Notes under the pieces: model-generated
Told to the model about the DNA's origin: nothing
Seen by the model: only the letters and a program-made list of their open reading frames with translations
The model's database searches: none
Source: JBCCMQ01 sp039026235
Lineage (GTDB): Bacteria > Pseudomonadota > Alphaproteobacteria > Rhodobacterales > Rhodobacteraceae
NCBI GenBank assembly: GCA_039026235.1
Contig: JBCCMQ010000001.1
Span: forward strand, 434,001-498,000
Length of the DNA: 64,000 nucleotides
Reading direction: 5' to 3'
Translations under genes and position numbers: made by a program
Part shown: positions 8,512-17,414 of the stretch, piece by piece
Layout of the letters: each line of letters starts with the position of its first letter
Position numbering within the stretch: the stretch's first letter is position 1

Positions 8512-9798
8512 ATGTCACGGCTGAATGAAACCAACGGCCCCGAACGGCAAAGCTGGGTGGAAAGTTCCAATGGGACCGACACGGATTTTCCGATCCAGAA
8601 CCTGCCCTATGGCGCGTTTTCGGTCGACAGTGGCCCGATCCGCATTGGTGTCGCGATAGGGGACCGCATCCTTGATCTGACGGCGCTTGAAGCTGCGGGC
8701 ATACTAAGCCCGTCGGACACAGCGGTTTTTGACGGCGCGACGCTCAACGCCTTCATGGCGCTGCCCCAACCGGTCTGGAGCCGCACCCGGCGCGAAATTG
8801 CGGATTTGCTCGATGGCGCGAAAGAGCATGCGCCGGATTTGAGAACCAAGATTGGTGATGCTCTGGTGCCGATGTCGGCCGCGCGGCTTCATCTGCCGTT
8901 TTTCGTGCGGTCCTATACCGACTTCTACGCCTCTAAGGAACATGCAACAAATGTGGGCTCGATGTTCCGCGATCCGGACAATGCGCTGATGCCGAACTGG
9001 CTGCATGTTCCCATCGGATATAACGGCCGTGCCTCGACCGTCGTGGTGTCCGGGACACCCATCCGGCGGCCCAATGGCCAGCTAAAGGCGCCGCAAGATG
9101 CCGTTCCACACTTTGGTGCCTGCAGGAAGCTCGACATCGAATTAGAGCTTGGCGCCGTTGTCGGCACAGCCAACCCCATGGGCCAGCCGATCACGACGGC
9201 CGAGGCCTATGACAACATCTTCGGCTATGTTCTCTTAAACGATTGGTCCGCGCGCGATATCCAGGTCTGGGAATATCAACCGCTGGGTCCGTTCCAGTCT
9301 AAGGCTTTCGGTACGTCGATCAGCCCTTGGGTGGTCACGCGTGAAGCATTGGAACCCTTCCGGACTGCTGCGCCCGCGCGGGTCAAACCGCTCCTGCCCT
9401 ATTTGGAAGAGGCGACACCCAACAATTTCGACATTGAGCTAGAGGTGACGCTAGCGCCCGAGGCGCGCCCTGGCACAACCATCTGCCGCACCAACTACCG
9501 CCATATGTACTATTCATCGGCCCAGCAGCTCGTGCATCACGCCTCATCCGGCTGCGCCATGGAAACGGGTGATCTGCTTGGATCGGGGACGATTTCAGGA
9601 CCGACCAAAGACAGTTTCGGCTCATTGCTCGAACTGACCTGGAACGGCCGCGATCCGGTCGACGTCGAAGATGCCATGCGCACATTCCTGGAAGATGGTG
9701 ATACCGTCGAAATCAAGGGTTGGTGCGAAGGCGCCTACCGGATCGGGTTCGGGGTTTGCGCCGGCCAGATACTGCCTGCGCCGCCTGTGCCCGTCTGA
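8512..9798 (+). CDS. fahA: fumarylacetoacetase
   Basis: 428 residues, the length of full two-domain fumarylacetoacetases (EC 3.7.1.2) rather than the 200-300 of generic FAH-family hydrolases. An SH3-like N-terminal domain (FPIQNLPYGAFSVD) precedes the catalytic domain. That has DFYASKEHATNVG with the catalytic His, RPNGQLKAP, LDIELELGAVVG with the metal-binding acidic residues, LLNDWSARDIQVWEYQPLGP and KAFGTSISPWVV, all hallmarks of the enzyme. It splits 4-fumarylacetoacetate into fumarate and acetoacetate, the last step of tyrosine/phenylalanine degradation. The start at 8512 (MSRLNETNGP) is chosen over an upstream in-frame ATG because it follows GGGAAAGGG. Maleylacetoacetate isomerase follows after 58 bp. 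Homogentisate 1,2-dioxygenase, usually adjacent, is not in the window. Confidence 0.93.
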   Translation: MSRLNETNGPERQSWVESSNGTDTDFPIQNLPYGAFSVDSGPIRIGVAIGDRILDLTALEAAGILSPSDTAVFDGATLNAFMALPQPVWSRTRREIADLLDGAKEHAPDLRTKIGDALVPMSAARLHLPFFVRSYTDFYASKEHATNVGSMFRDPDNALMPNWLHVPIGYNGRASTVVVSGTPIRRPNGQLKAPQDAVPHFGACRKLDIELELGAVVGTANPMGQPITTAEAYDNIFGYVLLNDWSARDIQVWEYQPLGPFQSKAFGTSISPWVVTREALEPFRTAAPARVKPLLPYLEEATPNNFDIELEVTLAPEARPGTTICRTNYRHMYYSSAQQLVHHASSGCAMETGDLLGSGTISGPTKDSFGSLLELTWNGRDPVDVEDAMRTFLEDGDTVEIKGWCEGAYRIGFGVCAGQILPAPPVPV

Positions 9799-9856
9799 GA
9801 ATTAGTCCAAGAGCCGCGCGAGGCTGGGCAAGCCGCAAGGGAACGGAGGAACCGGG

Positions 9857-10507
9857 ATGAGCGATTCGGTTGTGCTTTATGACTACTGGCGTTCCTCGGC
9901 CAGCTACCGGGTGCGGATTGCCCTGAACCTTCTCAGGCGGACTTATGTTGCGCGTCAGATTAACCTGCTCGACGGCACGCACGGTGCCCCTGACTACCTG
10001 AGCATCAATCCTCAGGGCCTTGTTCCTGCGCTGGAAATCGACGGGCAGACGCTGACCCAGTCCCTTGCGATTATCGAATACTTACATGCGACCGATGGCG
10101 CCTCGACACTGTTGCCCCGCACAGTCGAAGGCCAGTTCCGGGTCCGGCAATTATCCTATGCCGTCGCCATGGAGATCCATCCCGTCTGCAACTTGTCGGT
10201 CGCCAGCTACGCAGCGGGACGCACCGCTGCCGCGACAGAGGAAAAACAGGCATGGATGGAGCGTTTCATCTCCCTCGGTCTTGACCGCCTCGAAGCATTG
10301 CTGGCCCAGGGCGGAACCGGTCGGTTTTGCTATGGGGATCAAGCGACTATGGCCGATTGTTGTCTGATACCACAGCTTTACAATGCGGATCGTTGGGCGG
10401 TCGACTACGCGCGGCATCGCCACATATCCCGCATCGCGGACGCGGCGCGCGCTGATAAGGCCTTTGCGGATGCCCATCCCGATATGGTCGGCCCGCCGCC
10501 GGCCTGA
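9857..10507 (+). CDS. maiA: maleylacetoacetate isomerase (zeta-class glutathione S-transferase)
   Basis: 216 residues. The zeta-GST active-site motif SSASYRVRIALN is at residues 13-24, followed by the thioredoxin-fold glutathione site NPQGLVPALEIDGQTLTQS and an all-helical C-terminal domain with YGDQATMADCCLIPQLYNA. It isomerises maleylacetoacetate to fumarylacetoacetate using glutathione, feeding the fumarylacetoacetase encoded immediately upstream. The GGAACGGAGGAACCGGG before the ATG is a strong Shine-Dalgarno. Maleylpyruvate isomerase of the gentisate route is a close relative, but the neighbouring full-length fumarylacetoacetase favours the homogentisate route. Confidence 0.92.
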   Translation: MSDSVVLYDYWRSSASYRVRIALNLLRRTYVARQINLLDGTHGAPDYLSINPQGLVPALEIDGQTLTQSLAIIEYLHATDGASTLLPRTVEGQFRVRQLSYAVAMEIHPVCNLSVASYAAGRTAAATEEKQAWMERFISLGLDRLEALLAQGGTGRFCYGDQATMADCCLIPQLYNADRWAVDYARHRHISRIADAARADKAFADAHPDMVGPPPA

Positions 10508-10633
10508 TCCCGCCGCCTTTGTCGTGAACCGCAATCGCCCGGCTTCAGCTTGAGGTTCTGGATCCAAAGACACAAACGGACAAACGCGATGGTACGAATG
10601 CAGTCACCGGGCGTCGGTGTTTGACCGCGCTCC

Positions 10634-11041
10634 CTAGCCTGCAAAATGCCGCGCCACGTCCCGCCGAAACAAGAGACTCAGCGCAATCAGCTGACAGATC
10701 ATGAAAACCCCGATGCCGAGAAAAACGGTCATCGGTGCCGCCATTTCCACCGGCATGGGGTGAAAGACCTGGGTCAGCAGGCCGTGTGAATAATCAAAGG
10801 CCCCAAGGCTGTTGTAGACAACCAGCGCCCCCCAGACCCGAATACCGCGACCTGTCCAGAAGACATAGACCATGACAGGGACCAGAAAGCCCAGAATGGC
10901 ATCGCTCAACCAGGGCCCGAACCAGGCGTCCGGCGCCGGCCCGCCGAAACTTTCGATGGAAGACAGGAAAAGCACGGTCTGCGCCCGGAAAATCGTGGCG
11001 CCCATCAACATCGCAATCCACCATTTGACTTGTCTGCTCAA
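10634..11041 (-). CDS. small integral membrane protein, four predicted helices
   Basis: 135 residues with four hydrophobic segments: VKWWIAMLMGATIFRAQTVL, WLSDAILGFLVPVMVYVFW, IRVWGALVVYNSLGAFDY and AAPMTVFLGIGVFMICQLIA, with a short basic C-terminal tail FRRDVARHFAG. No signal peptide or catalytic motif is evident. It starts 32 bp after the stop of the AraC-type gene on the same strand, so the pair may be co-transcribed. The start (MSRQVKWW) follows GGGGAAGC. It resembles uncharacterised proteobacterial membrane proteins; no function can be assigned. Confidence 0.7.
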   Translation of the reverse strand: MSRQVKWWIAMLMGATIFRAQTVLFLSSIESFGGPAPDAWFGPWLSDAILGFLVPVMVYVFWTGRGIRVWGALVVYNSLGAFDYSHGLLTQVFHPMPVEMAAPMTVFLGIGVFMICQLIALSLLFRRDVARHFAG

Positions 11042-11072
11042 GCTGCTTCCCCTTTCGGTATGGCCGAGATCA

Positions 11073-12080
11073 TCAGGCGTGACCGGTCATTGCCATGCGA
11101 AGCTCGCGCGGTGTCTTTCCGGTCCACTTGCGGAACGCACGCTGGAAGGCGCTGGTGTCGCGATAGCCAAGAAGATGCGCGATTTGCTGATTGTTAAGAT
11201 CGCTTGTTCTTAGGTAACGCTCGGCGAGATCGGTTCGCGCGATGTCCCTGAGTTCCTGAAACGTCGTTCGTTCCGCTTTCAGGCGGCGCAGCAGGGTGCT
11301 CTTGCTGGTCTGCAGTCGGGCGCAGACATAATTTAGGCTAGGATCGGTGGTCGCGAATGCCTCAAGCAGGGCCGCCTTGACCCGGTGAGAGAAGGATGCG
11401 CTGCGCAACATGATCACGGACTGGCTTTCCAGGTCCCTCTCGGTCGCATCCCACAAGGCTTCATTTGGTGACACGAACGGCGTGCGCACGTCGGCGGACC
11501 TGTAGCGCAGCATGGGTGGCCCGTCGTCGGGCACGCGACCAAAGAGTTCCCGCAGCGCCGCGCGCTCAATTTCCGCCAAGGGCAGAGATACAGCAATCGG
11601 TCCGAAGGGACGGGTCGTCATCGCCGACGCCTTGGCGTGCAGATATACGATCTGCGCGCTCGTAAAGGACCCGGGAAGACTGATGTCGGTCGAATCGGCA
11701 AGGACCCTGATCGTGTAGGTATCCGCAGTGCGCGCGACCCCGTAGCGCATCGGCCCGAATAGGTGTTTGTAGCGGGCCAGACGCGCCATGCCGGTTTCAA
11801 AATTGGGCGCCGTGGACATGGCGAACAGCACAGGTATGGCCGGACCCGCCGCCACACGGCGACCAAGTGTGGCGGCGATGTCCGGCAGGTTTGCCATCTC
11901 CATCATGGCGTCCCACAGGCGAACGAATTCTTCGGCAGAAATCTGCAGTCGGTGGTCGGGCGCGTCCCAGATCTTTAGCCCGGCTCGTTTTCCAACCGCG
12001 GCCGGATCAAGACCGAGGATCGCGCAGATCGGCCCTCCCAATACTGCTGAGGTGTAGACTTGGCTTTTCTCCTCTTCCAT
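11073..12080 (-). CDS. AraC-family transcriptional regulator with N-terminal Arabinose_bd domain (second copy)
   Basis: 335 residues from MEEEKSQVYTSAVLGG. N-terminal Arabinose_bd/OruR-type sensor (about 1-200) and C-terminal AraC double HTH with LNYVCARLQTSKSTLLRRL, LNNQQIAHLLGYRDTSAFQR and WTGKTPRELR. Translation could extend 56 codons upstream in frame, but that part is low-complexity and lacks the fold; the chosen ATG sits just before the conserved region. It has the same architecture as the protein at 6202-7206 and is divergent from the SDR gene at 12567 across a 486-bp gap. The small membrane protein follows downstream. Confidence 0.87.
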   Translation of the reverse strand: MEEEKSQVYTSAVLGGPICAILGLDPAAVGKRAGLKIWDAPDHRLQISAEEFVRLWDAMMEMANLPDIAATLGRRVAAGPAIPVLFAMSTAPNFETGMARLARYKHLFGPMRYGVARTADTYTIRVLADSTDISLPGSFTSAQIVYLHAKASAMTTRPFGPIAVSLPLAEIERAALRELFGRVPDDGPPMLRYRSADVRTPFVSPNEALWDATERDLESQSVIMLRSASFSHRVKAALLEAFATTDPSLNYVCARLQTSKSTLLRRLKAERTTFQELRDIARTDLAERYLRTSDLNNQQIAHLLGYRDTSAFQRAFRKWTGKTPRELRMAMTGHA

Positions 12081-12566
12081 TAAGGGATCTCGCTTTGGTG
12101 CGGTTTGACATCCTACTGCCGGGTCTGGCGCCGCTCTGCAACGATTTGGTCCGTTCTGCACAGGATTGGCGCGATTTGCACGTGGGTTGGTGTCCGGCCA
12201 ACATATGTCCCGGCACTTTCTCATTGTCCGATTGCTCGGGGCGATCACGGCACAGCACGGCAGTGTCTCTCAAATGTTTCCAAGGATCTTAAAAGGTGTG
12301 CCGGCTGCGCATCCAGGCGACCGGTCAGCATCTCTCTTCAATAGGCACTCTTTATCCCGCTACCCGGTGGCTTTCGCGCCGTGGCCGCCGGTTCGGACAC
12401 AGGGTGCGCGCGAGTGGACACGCATGATCTGCCACGGCACGGGAAAACGCCGATCCTGTGGGCGACCACCTTGCGGGTCGTGCATCTTGCGCCCTACACG
12501 TTGACGATGCGCCAAACTGCCGCTTTCCTTGGCCGAGGTTCCGCGGCAGCGCAGGGAGGGGCCGAT
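12081..12566. promoter_or_regulatory. 486-bp divergent intergenic region (AraC regulator / SDR)
   Basis: No convincing gene. Frames that are open here have irregular composition, and none shows a recognisable motif. Read toward the SDR it ends with GGGAGGGGCCGAT before the ATG at 12567. The segment around 12100-12180 repeats a GGCGC/GATTTG-like motif (CTGGCGCCG, ATTGGCGCGATTTGC) that could be operator sequence, but the match is loose. Long enough to hold both promoters and AraC-protein sites. Confidence 0.4.
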
Positions 12567-13295
12567 ATGAAGGGTTTTGAAAAGGGGCCGATCCTGGTGA
12601 CAGGCGCCAGCGGCGGTATCGGTGGCGCAACAGTGCGCCATCTGGTCGAAGCGGGCGCGGACGTGATTGCGAGCGGGCGCAATGAACAAGTGCTGGGTGC
12701 ACTTGCGAAAGAGACCGGCTGCCGTGCGCTTCCGTTCGATCTAACCTCTGAAGAAAGCATTAAGAACGCTCTGGAAGATATTGATCTTTATGGTGTTGTA
12801 AACTGTGGTGGTTCAGGTGGTGAAATTGCCACCCCGATGGAGACCGATATCGCGGTTTTTGATCAAGTGATCTCGGTCAACACGCGAGGCGCGCTTCTGG
12901 TCACGAAATATGCATCCCAGTCGATGATCCGCCTGGGCAAAGGCGGGGCCATCGTTAATGTGTCAAGCCAGGCGGGTCTGGTGGCGCTGAAGGGACATAT
13001 CTCTTACGGCGCGTCCAAAGCGGCGTTAGACAACATTACCCGTGTGTCTGCGCTTGAGCTTGGCGCGTACAATATCCGTGTGAACGGGGTCCATCCCACG
13101 GTTGTCATGACGCCGATGTCGGCCTGGTACTGGGGGCGGCCCGAAATAGAGAAACCGTTTCTTGAGACGATGCCGCTGGGACGTTGGGCGACCGAGGATG
13201 AAATTGCCGCGCCGATTGTCTTTCTCTTGAGTGACGCGGCTTCCATGATCTCAGGCGTGGCGTTGCCCATCGATGGTGGTTTCACGGCGGTCTGA
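12567..13295 (+). CDS. short-chain dehydrogenase/reductase, L-xylulose reductase (DCXR)-like
   Basis: 242 residues from MKGFEKGPILVTGASGGIGG. The classical SDR NAD(P) site TGASGGIG is at residues 12-19, with the active-site VNVSSQAG and YGASKAAL (Tyr/Lys), and the C-terminal GVHPTVVMTPMS and FLLSDAASMISGVALPIDGG. The NPTVVMT-type signature and short length are typical of dicarbonyl/L-xylulose reductases; the Asn is replaced by His here. An upstream in-frame ATG (12381) would add a poor-composition leader, so 12567 with its GGAGGGG ribosome-binding site is preferred. It converges on the zinc dehydrogenase gene, 4 bp apart. A role in the neighbouring sugar/polyol pathway, or as a 2-keto-3-deoxy-fuconate dehydrogenase, is inference. 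Confidence 0.85.
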   Translation: MKGFEKGPILVTGASGGIGGATVRHLVEAGADVIASGRNEQVLGALAKETGCRALPFDLTSEESIKNALEDIDLYGVVNCGGSGGEIATPMETDIAVFDQVISVNTRGALLVTKYASQSMIRLGKGGAIVNVSSQAGLVALKGHISYGASKAALDNITRVSALELGAYNIRVNGVHPTVVMTPMSAWYWGRPEIEKPFLETMPLGRWATEDEIAAPIVFLLSDAASMISGVALPIDGGFTAV

Positions 13296-13299
13296 ACGC

Positions 13300-14298
13300 C
13301 TAACGGCGGCCGCCTGGCACGACGATTGCGCGCACCTCGCCCGCAGGCGCGGCATTGGCAATGGCATCCGGCGTCTCGGCCAAGGATATCCGCCGGGTGA
13401 TCAGGGGCGCCACGTCGATGGTCCCGTCGGCGATCATCCGCGATGCGCGTTCGTGGGTGAATGGGTTCAGAAAGCTGAAATGCATCTGAATTTCCCGAAA
13501 GAGCAGGTCAAAGGGCTGGATCGGCACCTGTGCGCCGTCTGGCAGAACGCCCAGGATCACGATGCGACCGCCGGTGCGGGTAAGGGCCGGAGCCATGGCG
13601 ACCGTATCCGACACGCCTGCGCATTCAACCACCAGATCCGCGCCGCCGGGCCACTGCTGGTTGACGTCATCGGGTGTGCCGGCCACCAGATCCGCGCCCA
13701 GCGACCGCCCAAGTGCCTGTTTGGTATCGCTCCGCGTCAAAAGCATGACCTCGCCGCCGGCTATCTTGGCAAGCTGCACGGCCAGCAGTCCGATCACGCC
13801 GCCGCCGATGACCAGCACCCGTTCCCCGGGTTGTGCCTTGCCCATGTCCATGCCGTGAAGCGTGCAGGCCAGTGGTTCGCAGAAGGCGCCGAAAAGCGGA
13901 TCAAGATCCGCCGGAAGCACATGGGCCTTATGGGCAGGAAACGCGCAGAGCTCGGCAAAGCCGCCGTCGCGTCCGATGCCCGTGGCCAGATTGTTCACGC
14001 AGAGATTGACCCGCCCCTTCCGGCATTGGTCGCAAGAGCCGCACCATGTGTTCGGGTCGCACGTCACCCGGGTGCCTGGCTTCAGATCCGATGTGCCCGG
14101 ATCAACAACAAGGCCCGAAAACTCATGCCCCAACGTCGTGTTCGGGACGGAGGGAAACTCACCCTTAAAGAGATGCCGATCCGTGCCGCAGATGCCTGCC
14201 GCTTCAACCTGAATAACGATGTCACCGACACCGGGAACGGGCTCCGGTACGTCGATGGTATCGATCTTGCCTGCCTCAAATAGGCGTGTTGCCAGCAT
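13300..14298 (-). CDS. zinc-dependent alcohol dehydrogenase, sorbitol/threonine-dehydrogenase type
   Basis: 332 residues from MLATRLFEAGKID. Catalytic-zinc region GICGTDRHLFKGEFP plus TLGHEFSG, structural-zinc lobe CGSCDQCRKGRVNLC, and a Rossmann domain with VLVIGGGVIGLLAVQLAKIA. This is a complete zinc MDR, in contrast to the zinc-less one at 3554-4594. Relatives oxidise secondary alcohols of polyols or sugar acids to ketones. It is the last gene of the minus-strand operon headed by the sugar ABC transporter and starts 65 bp after the PfkB kinase stop, with GGGAGGAC before the ATG. A likely role is oxidation of the imported sugar or polyol before phosphorylation and aldol cleavage (inference). 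Confidence 0.88.
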   Translation of the reverse strand: MLATRLFEAGKIDTIDVPEPVPGVGDIVIQVEAAGICGTDRHLFKGEFPSVPNTTLGHEFSGLVVDPGTSDLKPGTRVTCDPNTWCGSCDQCRKGRVNLCVNNLATGIGRDGGFAELCAFPAHKAHVLPADLDPLFGAFCEPLACTLHGMDMGKAQPGERVLVIGGGVIGLLAVQLAKIAGGEVMLLTRSDTKQALGRSLGADLVAGTPDDVNQQWPGGADLVVECAGVSDTVAMAPALTRTGGRIVILGVLPDGAQVPIQPFDLLFREIQMHFSFLNPFTHERASRMIADGTIDVAPLITRRISLAETPDAIANAAPAGEVRAIVVPGGRR

Positions 14299-14363
14299 CG
14301 CAGTCCTCCCGGGTGGCACAGAGGCAGGCCGAAGGTACCGCCCAAGTGGGCGCGCTCAAACAC

Positions 14364-15374
14364 CTAAGTGGCATTGGCTTTTTCGAGGCCAAGCGTTCGC
14401 AGCGGCGGAATGGCCGAGGTGGCGGTGACGCCCCGAAGGGATGCCCGCGCAGCGGTATTGGCAAGCTGAAGCGCGAGGTCGGGCGACCAGCCTTCGTGAA
14501 CCGCATAAAGCAGGCCCGCGCAGAAGGCGTCGCCTGCGCCAAGGTGGCTGGCGATCTCGGCCGGTGGCAGCGGGTCCACGGCGGCAATGATTTCGGTCCC
14601 ATGGGCTCCGCACCAAACGGCGAGATCGGCCGAGTGGACGATGGCAGCTTTTGAGACCCCATAACCCACAAGCGCGCGTCCAAGGGCAGCCAGGGCCCCG
14701 GGGTCTGATGCCGCAAAATCCGTCAGATGTGTGCCCGTGGCACGGGCGGCTTCAACCTCGTTCACGACAAGGTAGTCGATGAAGGGTGCCGCCGCGGCGA
14801 CAATGGCCTGAAAGGCCGGGTGATGGGCCGAGACAAGATCAACGCAGGTCGACAGGCCGGCCTTCTGCGCCCTTTGCAGGACACGCGCCGCATCGGTCGT
14901 GCCGTCTTCAGCCAGCCGATCAAGCTCTCCCAAAAGCGTCAGGTAGCCCAGGTAGAAAAGCCGCGCGTTTGTCTGGGCGAAGGTGCCGGCAGGGAAGTCC
15001 ACTGCCGACAGCCCGTCATTCGCGCCGGCCTGGTAGAAAAAAGTGCGGCTTTGGCCCGCGACGGACATGACGTGGGTGTGGGCCGTGGCGATCCCGGCTT
15101 TCTCGTGCAGCTGCGACGTTGGCAATCCCAGCGCGCGGCATTCGTCCAGAATGAAGGCGCCATAGTCGTCGTCACCGACAGCGCCCATGGGCCAGAGCGG
15201 TATACCCGTATCAAATCGCGCCAGCGCGGCAATCACATTGGCCGCACCACCGCCTATGCCACGGGTCTGCGGGCCAATCCGCACCAGATCGCTTTCCGCT
15301 GGCCAGTGTTCGATGTCGTGGACCAGATCGACGATCCAGTTCCCTGCGCAGATAATACCGGACCGGCCCGTCAT
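14364..15374 (-). CDS. PfkB-family carbohydrate kinase
   Basis: 336 residues. N-terminal PfkB region with RGIGGGAANVIAALARF (signature 1 type) and C-terminal HLGAGDAFCAGLLYAVHEG (signature 2, catalytic Asp in GAGDAF). This ribokinase-fold family phosphorylates sugars, keto-deoxy acids, nucleosides or fructose-6-phosphate analogues. It starts 34 bp after the Gfo/Idh stop and is followed by the zinc dehydrogenase. Together with the aldolase two genes upstream it implies a phosphorylated intermediate that is then cleaved. I cannot tell the substrate from sequence. Confidence 0.9.
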   Translation of the reverse strand: MTGRSGIICAGNWIVDLVHDIEHWPAESDLVRIGPQTRGIGGGAANVIAALARFDTGIPLWPMGAVGDDDYGAFILDECRALGLPTSQLHEKAGIATAHTHVMSVAGQSRTFFYQAGANDGLSAVDFPAGTFAQTNARLFYLGYLTLLGELDRLAEDGTTDAARVLQRAQKAGLSTCVDLVSAHHPAFQAIVAAAAPFIDYLVVNEVEAARATGTHLTDFAASDPGALAALGRALVGYGVSKAAIVHSADLAVWCGAHGTEIIAAVDPLPPAEIASHLGAGDAFCAGLLYAVHEGWSPDLALQLANTAARASLRGVTATSAIPPLRTLGLEKANAT

Positions 15375-15408
15375 GCCGGGCCCGGCTTCAGAAAGGTCCG
15401 GCGCCTTA

Positions 15409-16554
15409 TCATTGCCGGTAAACTACGTCTTCCACGCTGTGCCCGGTACCCGCTTTTAGCGCAGCTGTCAGGATTGCATGGTGGTCGGCCGCTTCGTTCG
15501 GGGTCACGCAGTGAAAGCCCCGGGCGTCGCCGCCGGCGAGTTCGTCCAGAAAGCCGGCCCACATCTGTTGCATGGCGTCGGGGAAGCCAAATTCGAATAT
15601 GCCGCCGGTAATAGCGGGAAAAAGCGTTTCAAACCCCAGATCCTCGACCTGCCAGACCTGTTTTCCGCCGTCATAATCCATCCACTGCCACTGACGGGGT
15701 TTCTGGGTAGAGAAGAAGGCGCTTTTGCGCGTACCGAGTATGCGCAGGCTCCAGGTGTTTGAATGGCCGGGCGCGACCCGCCAGGTCTTCAGGACCAGGG
15801 GAAAGCCGCCGCCGGCATCGTCCACTGTGCCGGTGATGGTCGCATTGTCCCAGGTTTCGCAGGCCACGGTCCCGCCCTTGCCGTCGGGGCGGGTACGGAA
15901 ACGGTTGACCAGAGTGGCCGACACCCGCGCGGGCCGCCAGCCCAGCCGCAGGGGCACATGCAGCACATGCATACCCAGATCGCCCATGCAACCATAGGCG
16001 CCGTTTACATCCACCATCCGCTTCCAGTTGATCGGCTTGTCCGGGTTCAGGTCGGACGAATGCAGAAATGCAGCCTCGACTTCGATGATCTCGCCCAGAT
16101 CGCCCATGCGGGCAAGGTCGATGACCTTCTGCGCCCCGGGGAAAAAGGGCATCTCTGACGAACATCTGACCAAAAGGTCCGGACAGGCATCGATCGCGGC
16201 CTGAATCTGGCCGTTCGCGGTCGCGTCGATGCCAAAGGGTTTTTCGCCCAGCAGATGTTTTCCGGCGGCCAGAATGTCGGGGTAGATGGCGGCGTGCAGA
16301 TTATGCGGGACCGCGCAGTAGACGGCTTCGACCGCATCGTTGGCCAGAAGGGCCCGGTAGTCGTCGGTCACTTGGCTGACGGATGGCAGGTTATCTGTGA
16401 ACCATTTGGTCAGGGCCGGGTTCAGGTCGCAAACCGCGACAATTTCTGGCCGGGCTCGGGTGTCGTTCAAGTGCAGCCAGCGCGCGCTAGAGGACGCGAA
16501 TTCGCGCCCCATCAGGCCGCAGCCGATGACGCCGAATTTGATGGTGCGGCTCAC
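15409..16554 (-). CDS. Gfo/Idh/MocA-family oxidoreductase
   Basis: 381 residues. N-terminal Rossmann domain with FGVIGCGLMGREFASS at residues 7-22 and the family signature GEKPFG (Glu-Lys-Pro) after about residue 100, then the alpha/beta Gfo/Idh C-terminal domain. Members oxidise or reduce sugars, inositols or their derivatives with NAD(P). The ATG overlaps the TGA of the aldolase gene by 4 bp (16551-16554), showing co-translation. It belongs to the ABC-transporter-led operon. Confidence 0.9.
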   Translation of the reverse strand: MSRTIKFGVIGCGLMGREFASSSARWLHLNDTRARPEIVAVCDLNPALTKWFTDNLPSVSQVTDDYRALLANDAVEAVYCAVPHNLHAAIYPDILAAGKHLLGEKPFGIDATANGQIQAAIDACPDLLVRCSSEMPFFPGAQKVIDLARMGDLGEIIEVEAAFLHSSDLNPDKPINWKRMVDVNGAYGCMGDLGMHVLHVPLRLGWRPARVSATLVNRFRTRPDGKGGTVACETWDNATITGTVDDAGGGFPLVLKTWRVAPGHSNTWSLRILGTRKSAFFSTQKPRQWQWMDYDGGKQVWQVEDLGFETLFPAITGGIFEFGFPDAMQQMWAGFLDELAGGDARGFHCVTPNEAADHHAILTAALKAGTGHSVEDVVYRQ

Positions 16555-17381
16555 TCCAGCGCCGCCATGGCATCGGTCACGGATGCACCGTCGTGGACCA
16601 CGGCCATCAGTGCGCGGGTCATACCGGCCGGATCGGCATGGTGAATGACGTTGCGGCCATAGACGATGCCCTTGGCACCCTGCGCCATCAGCGCCGCGGT
16701 GCGTGTCAGGATCTCGGTGTTTGACACCTTGCCGCCGCCGCGCACAAGAACCGGCATGCCCTGGGCGATTTCGATCACCCGATGGTACTGGGCCACGTCA
16801 TCGCAGGGGTCGGCCTTGATGATATCGGCGCCCAGTTCCACCGCCTGTCGGACCAGTGGCAGGATCTTGTCTATGTCGCCATCAACCATATAGCCGCCGC
16901 CCGCCGCGACGTTGTCCTGCATCACCAGCGGTTCGACCATCAGCGGCATGCCGGTCTGATCACAGGCCCTCTTCAGACGGTTGATATTGGCGATGCAGTC
17001 GCGGTGCACCTCGGGCTGATCCGGCAGCATAAGAAGGTTAACCACCACGCAGGCCGCATCCAGCATCACGGCCTGCGCGACCGCATCGGCAATGACTTCA
17101 GAAAAGAGGGTGCCGGGCAGGGGGGTCCCATAGACATTGGCGATGTCGGTCCGCAGCACCAGCGCCGGACGGTCCTTGCCCGGTATCGCCTGAAGAATGG
17201 GCGCCGTGCCGGGCGGCAGCTGGATCGCATCGGGTGCGGCGGCCGCAACGGTCCTGATCGCGCTCGGCATGTCTTCTATTCCGCCCAGAAAGCCCCGTTC
17301 GTTGAACATGCCGTGGTCAATGGCCACGTCAAAGCAGTGGCCCGAGGGGCCAAAAAGGCGGTTCATACGTGCTGATTTCAT
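16551..17381 (-). CDS. class I aldolase of the DeoC/LacD/DhnA-LsrF family
   Basis: 276 residues. A TIM-barrel aldolase with CFDVAIDHGMF near the N-terminus (D-H-G, typical of DhnA/LsrF) and the Schiff-base lysine in GADIIKADPCDD. The phosphate-binding end is present as VLVRGGGKVSNTEIL and GAKGIVYGRNVIHH. Relatives include fructose-bisphosphate aldolase DhnA, LsrF and sulfofructose-phosphate-type aldolases. It lies 33 bp after the ABC ATPase and overlaps the Gfo/Idh gene by 4 bp. With the adjacent PfkB kinase it probably cleaves a phosphorylated sugar to C3 units; which sugar is unknown. Confidence 0.87.
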   Translation of the reverse strand: MKSARMNRLFGPSGHCFDVAIDHGMFNERGFLGGIEDMPSAIRTVAAAAPDAIQLPPGTAPILQAIPGKDRPALVLRTDIANVYGTPLPGTLFSEVIADAVAQAVMLDAACVVVNLLMLPDQPEVHRDCIANINRLKRACDQTGMPLMVEPLVMQDNVAAGGGYMVDGDIDKILPLVRQAVELGADIIKADPCDDVAQYHRVIEIAQGMPVLVRGGGKVSNTEILTRTAALMAQGAKGIVYGRNVIHHADPAGMTRALMAVVHDGASVTDAMAALE

Positions 17382-17414
17382 CTCGTTCGCGTTCCTAGCG
17401 CAGCGGGTGGGGCA

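Noticed and set aside
9857..10507. Maleylpyruvate isomerase of a gentisate pathway
   Set aside because: The neighbouring hydrolase is a full-length fumarylacetoacetase, not the short fumarylpyruvate hydrolase.
13273..14283. 336-codon plus-strand frame
   Set aside because: Lies opposite the complete zinc dehydrogenase; composition (His/Arg-rich) is that of an antisense frame.
16551..17381. Sulfoquinovose (sulfo-EMP) pathway
   Set aside because: The aldolase and kinase would fit, but no sulfoquinovosidase, isomerase or sulfolactaldehyde enzyme is visible.
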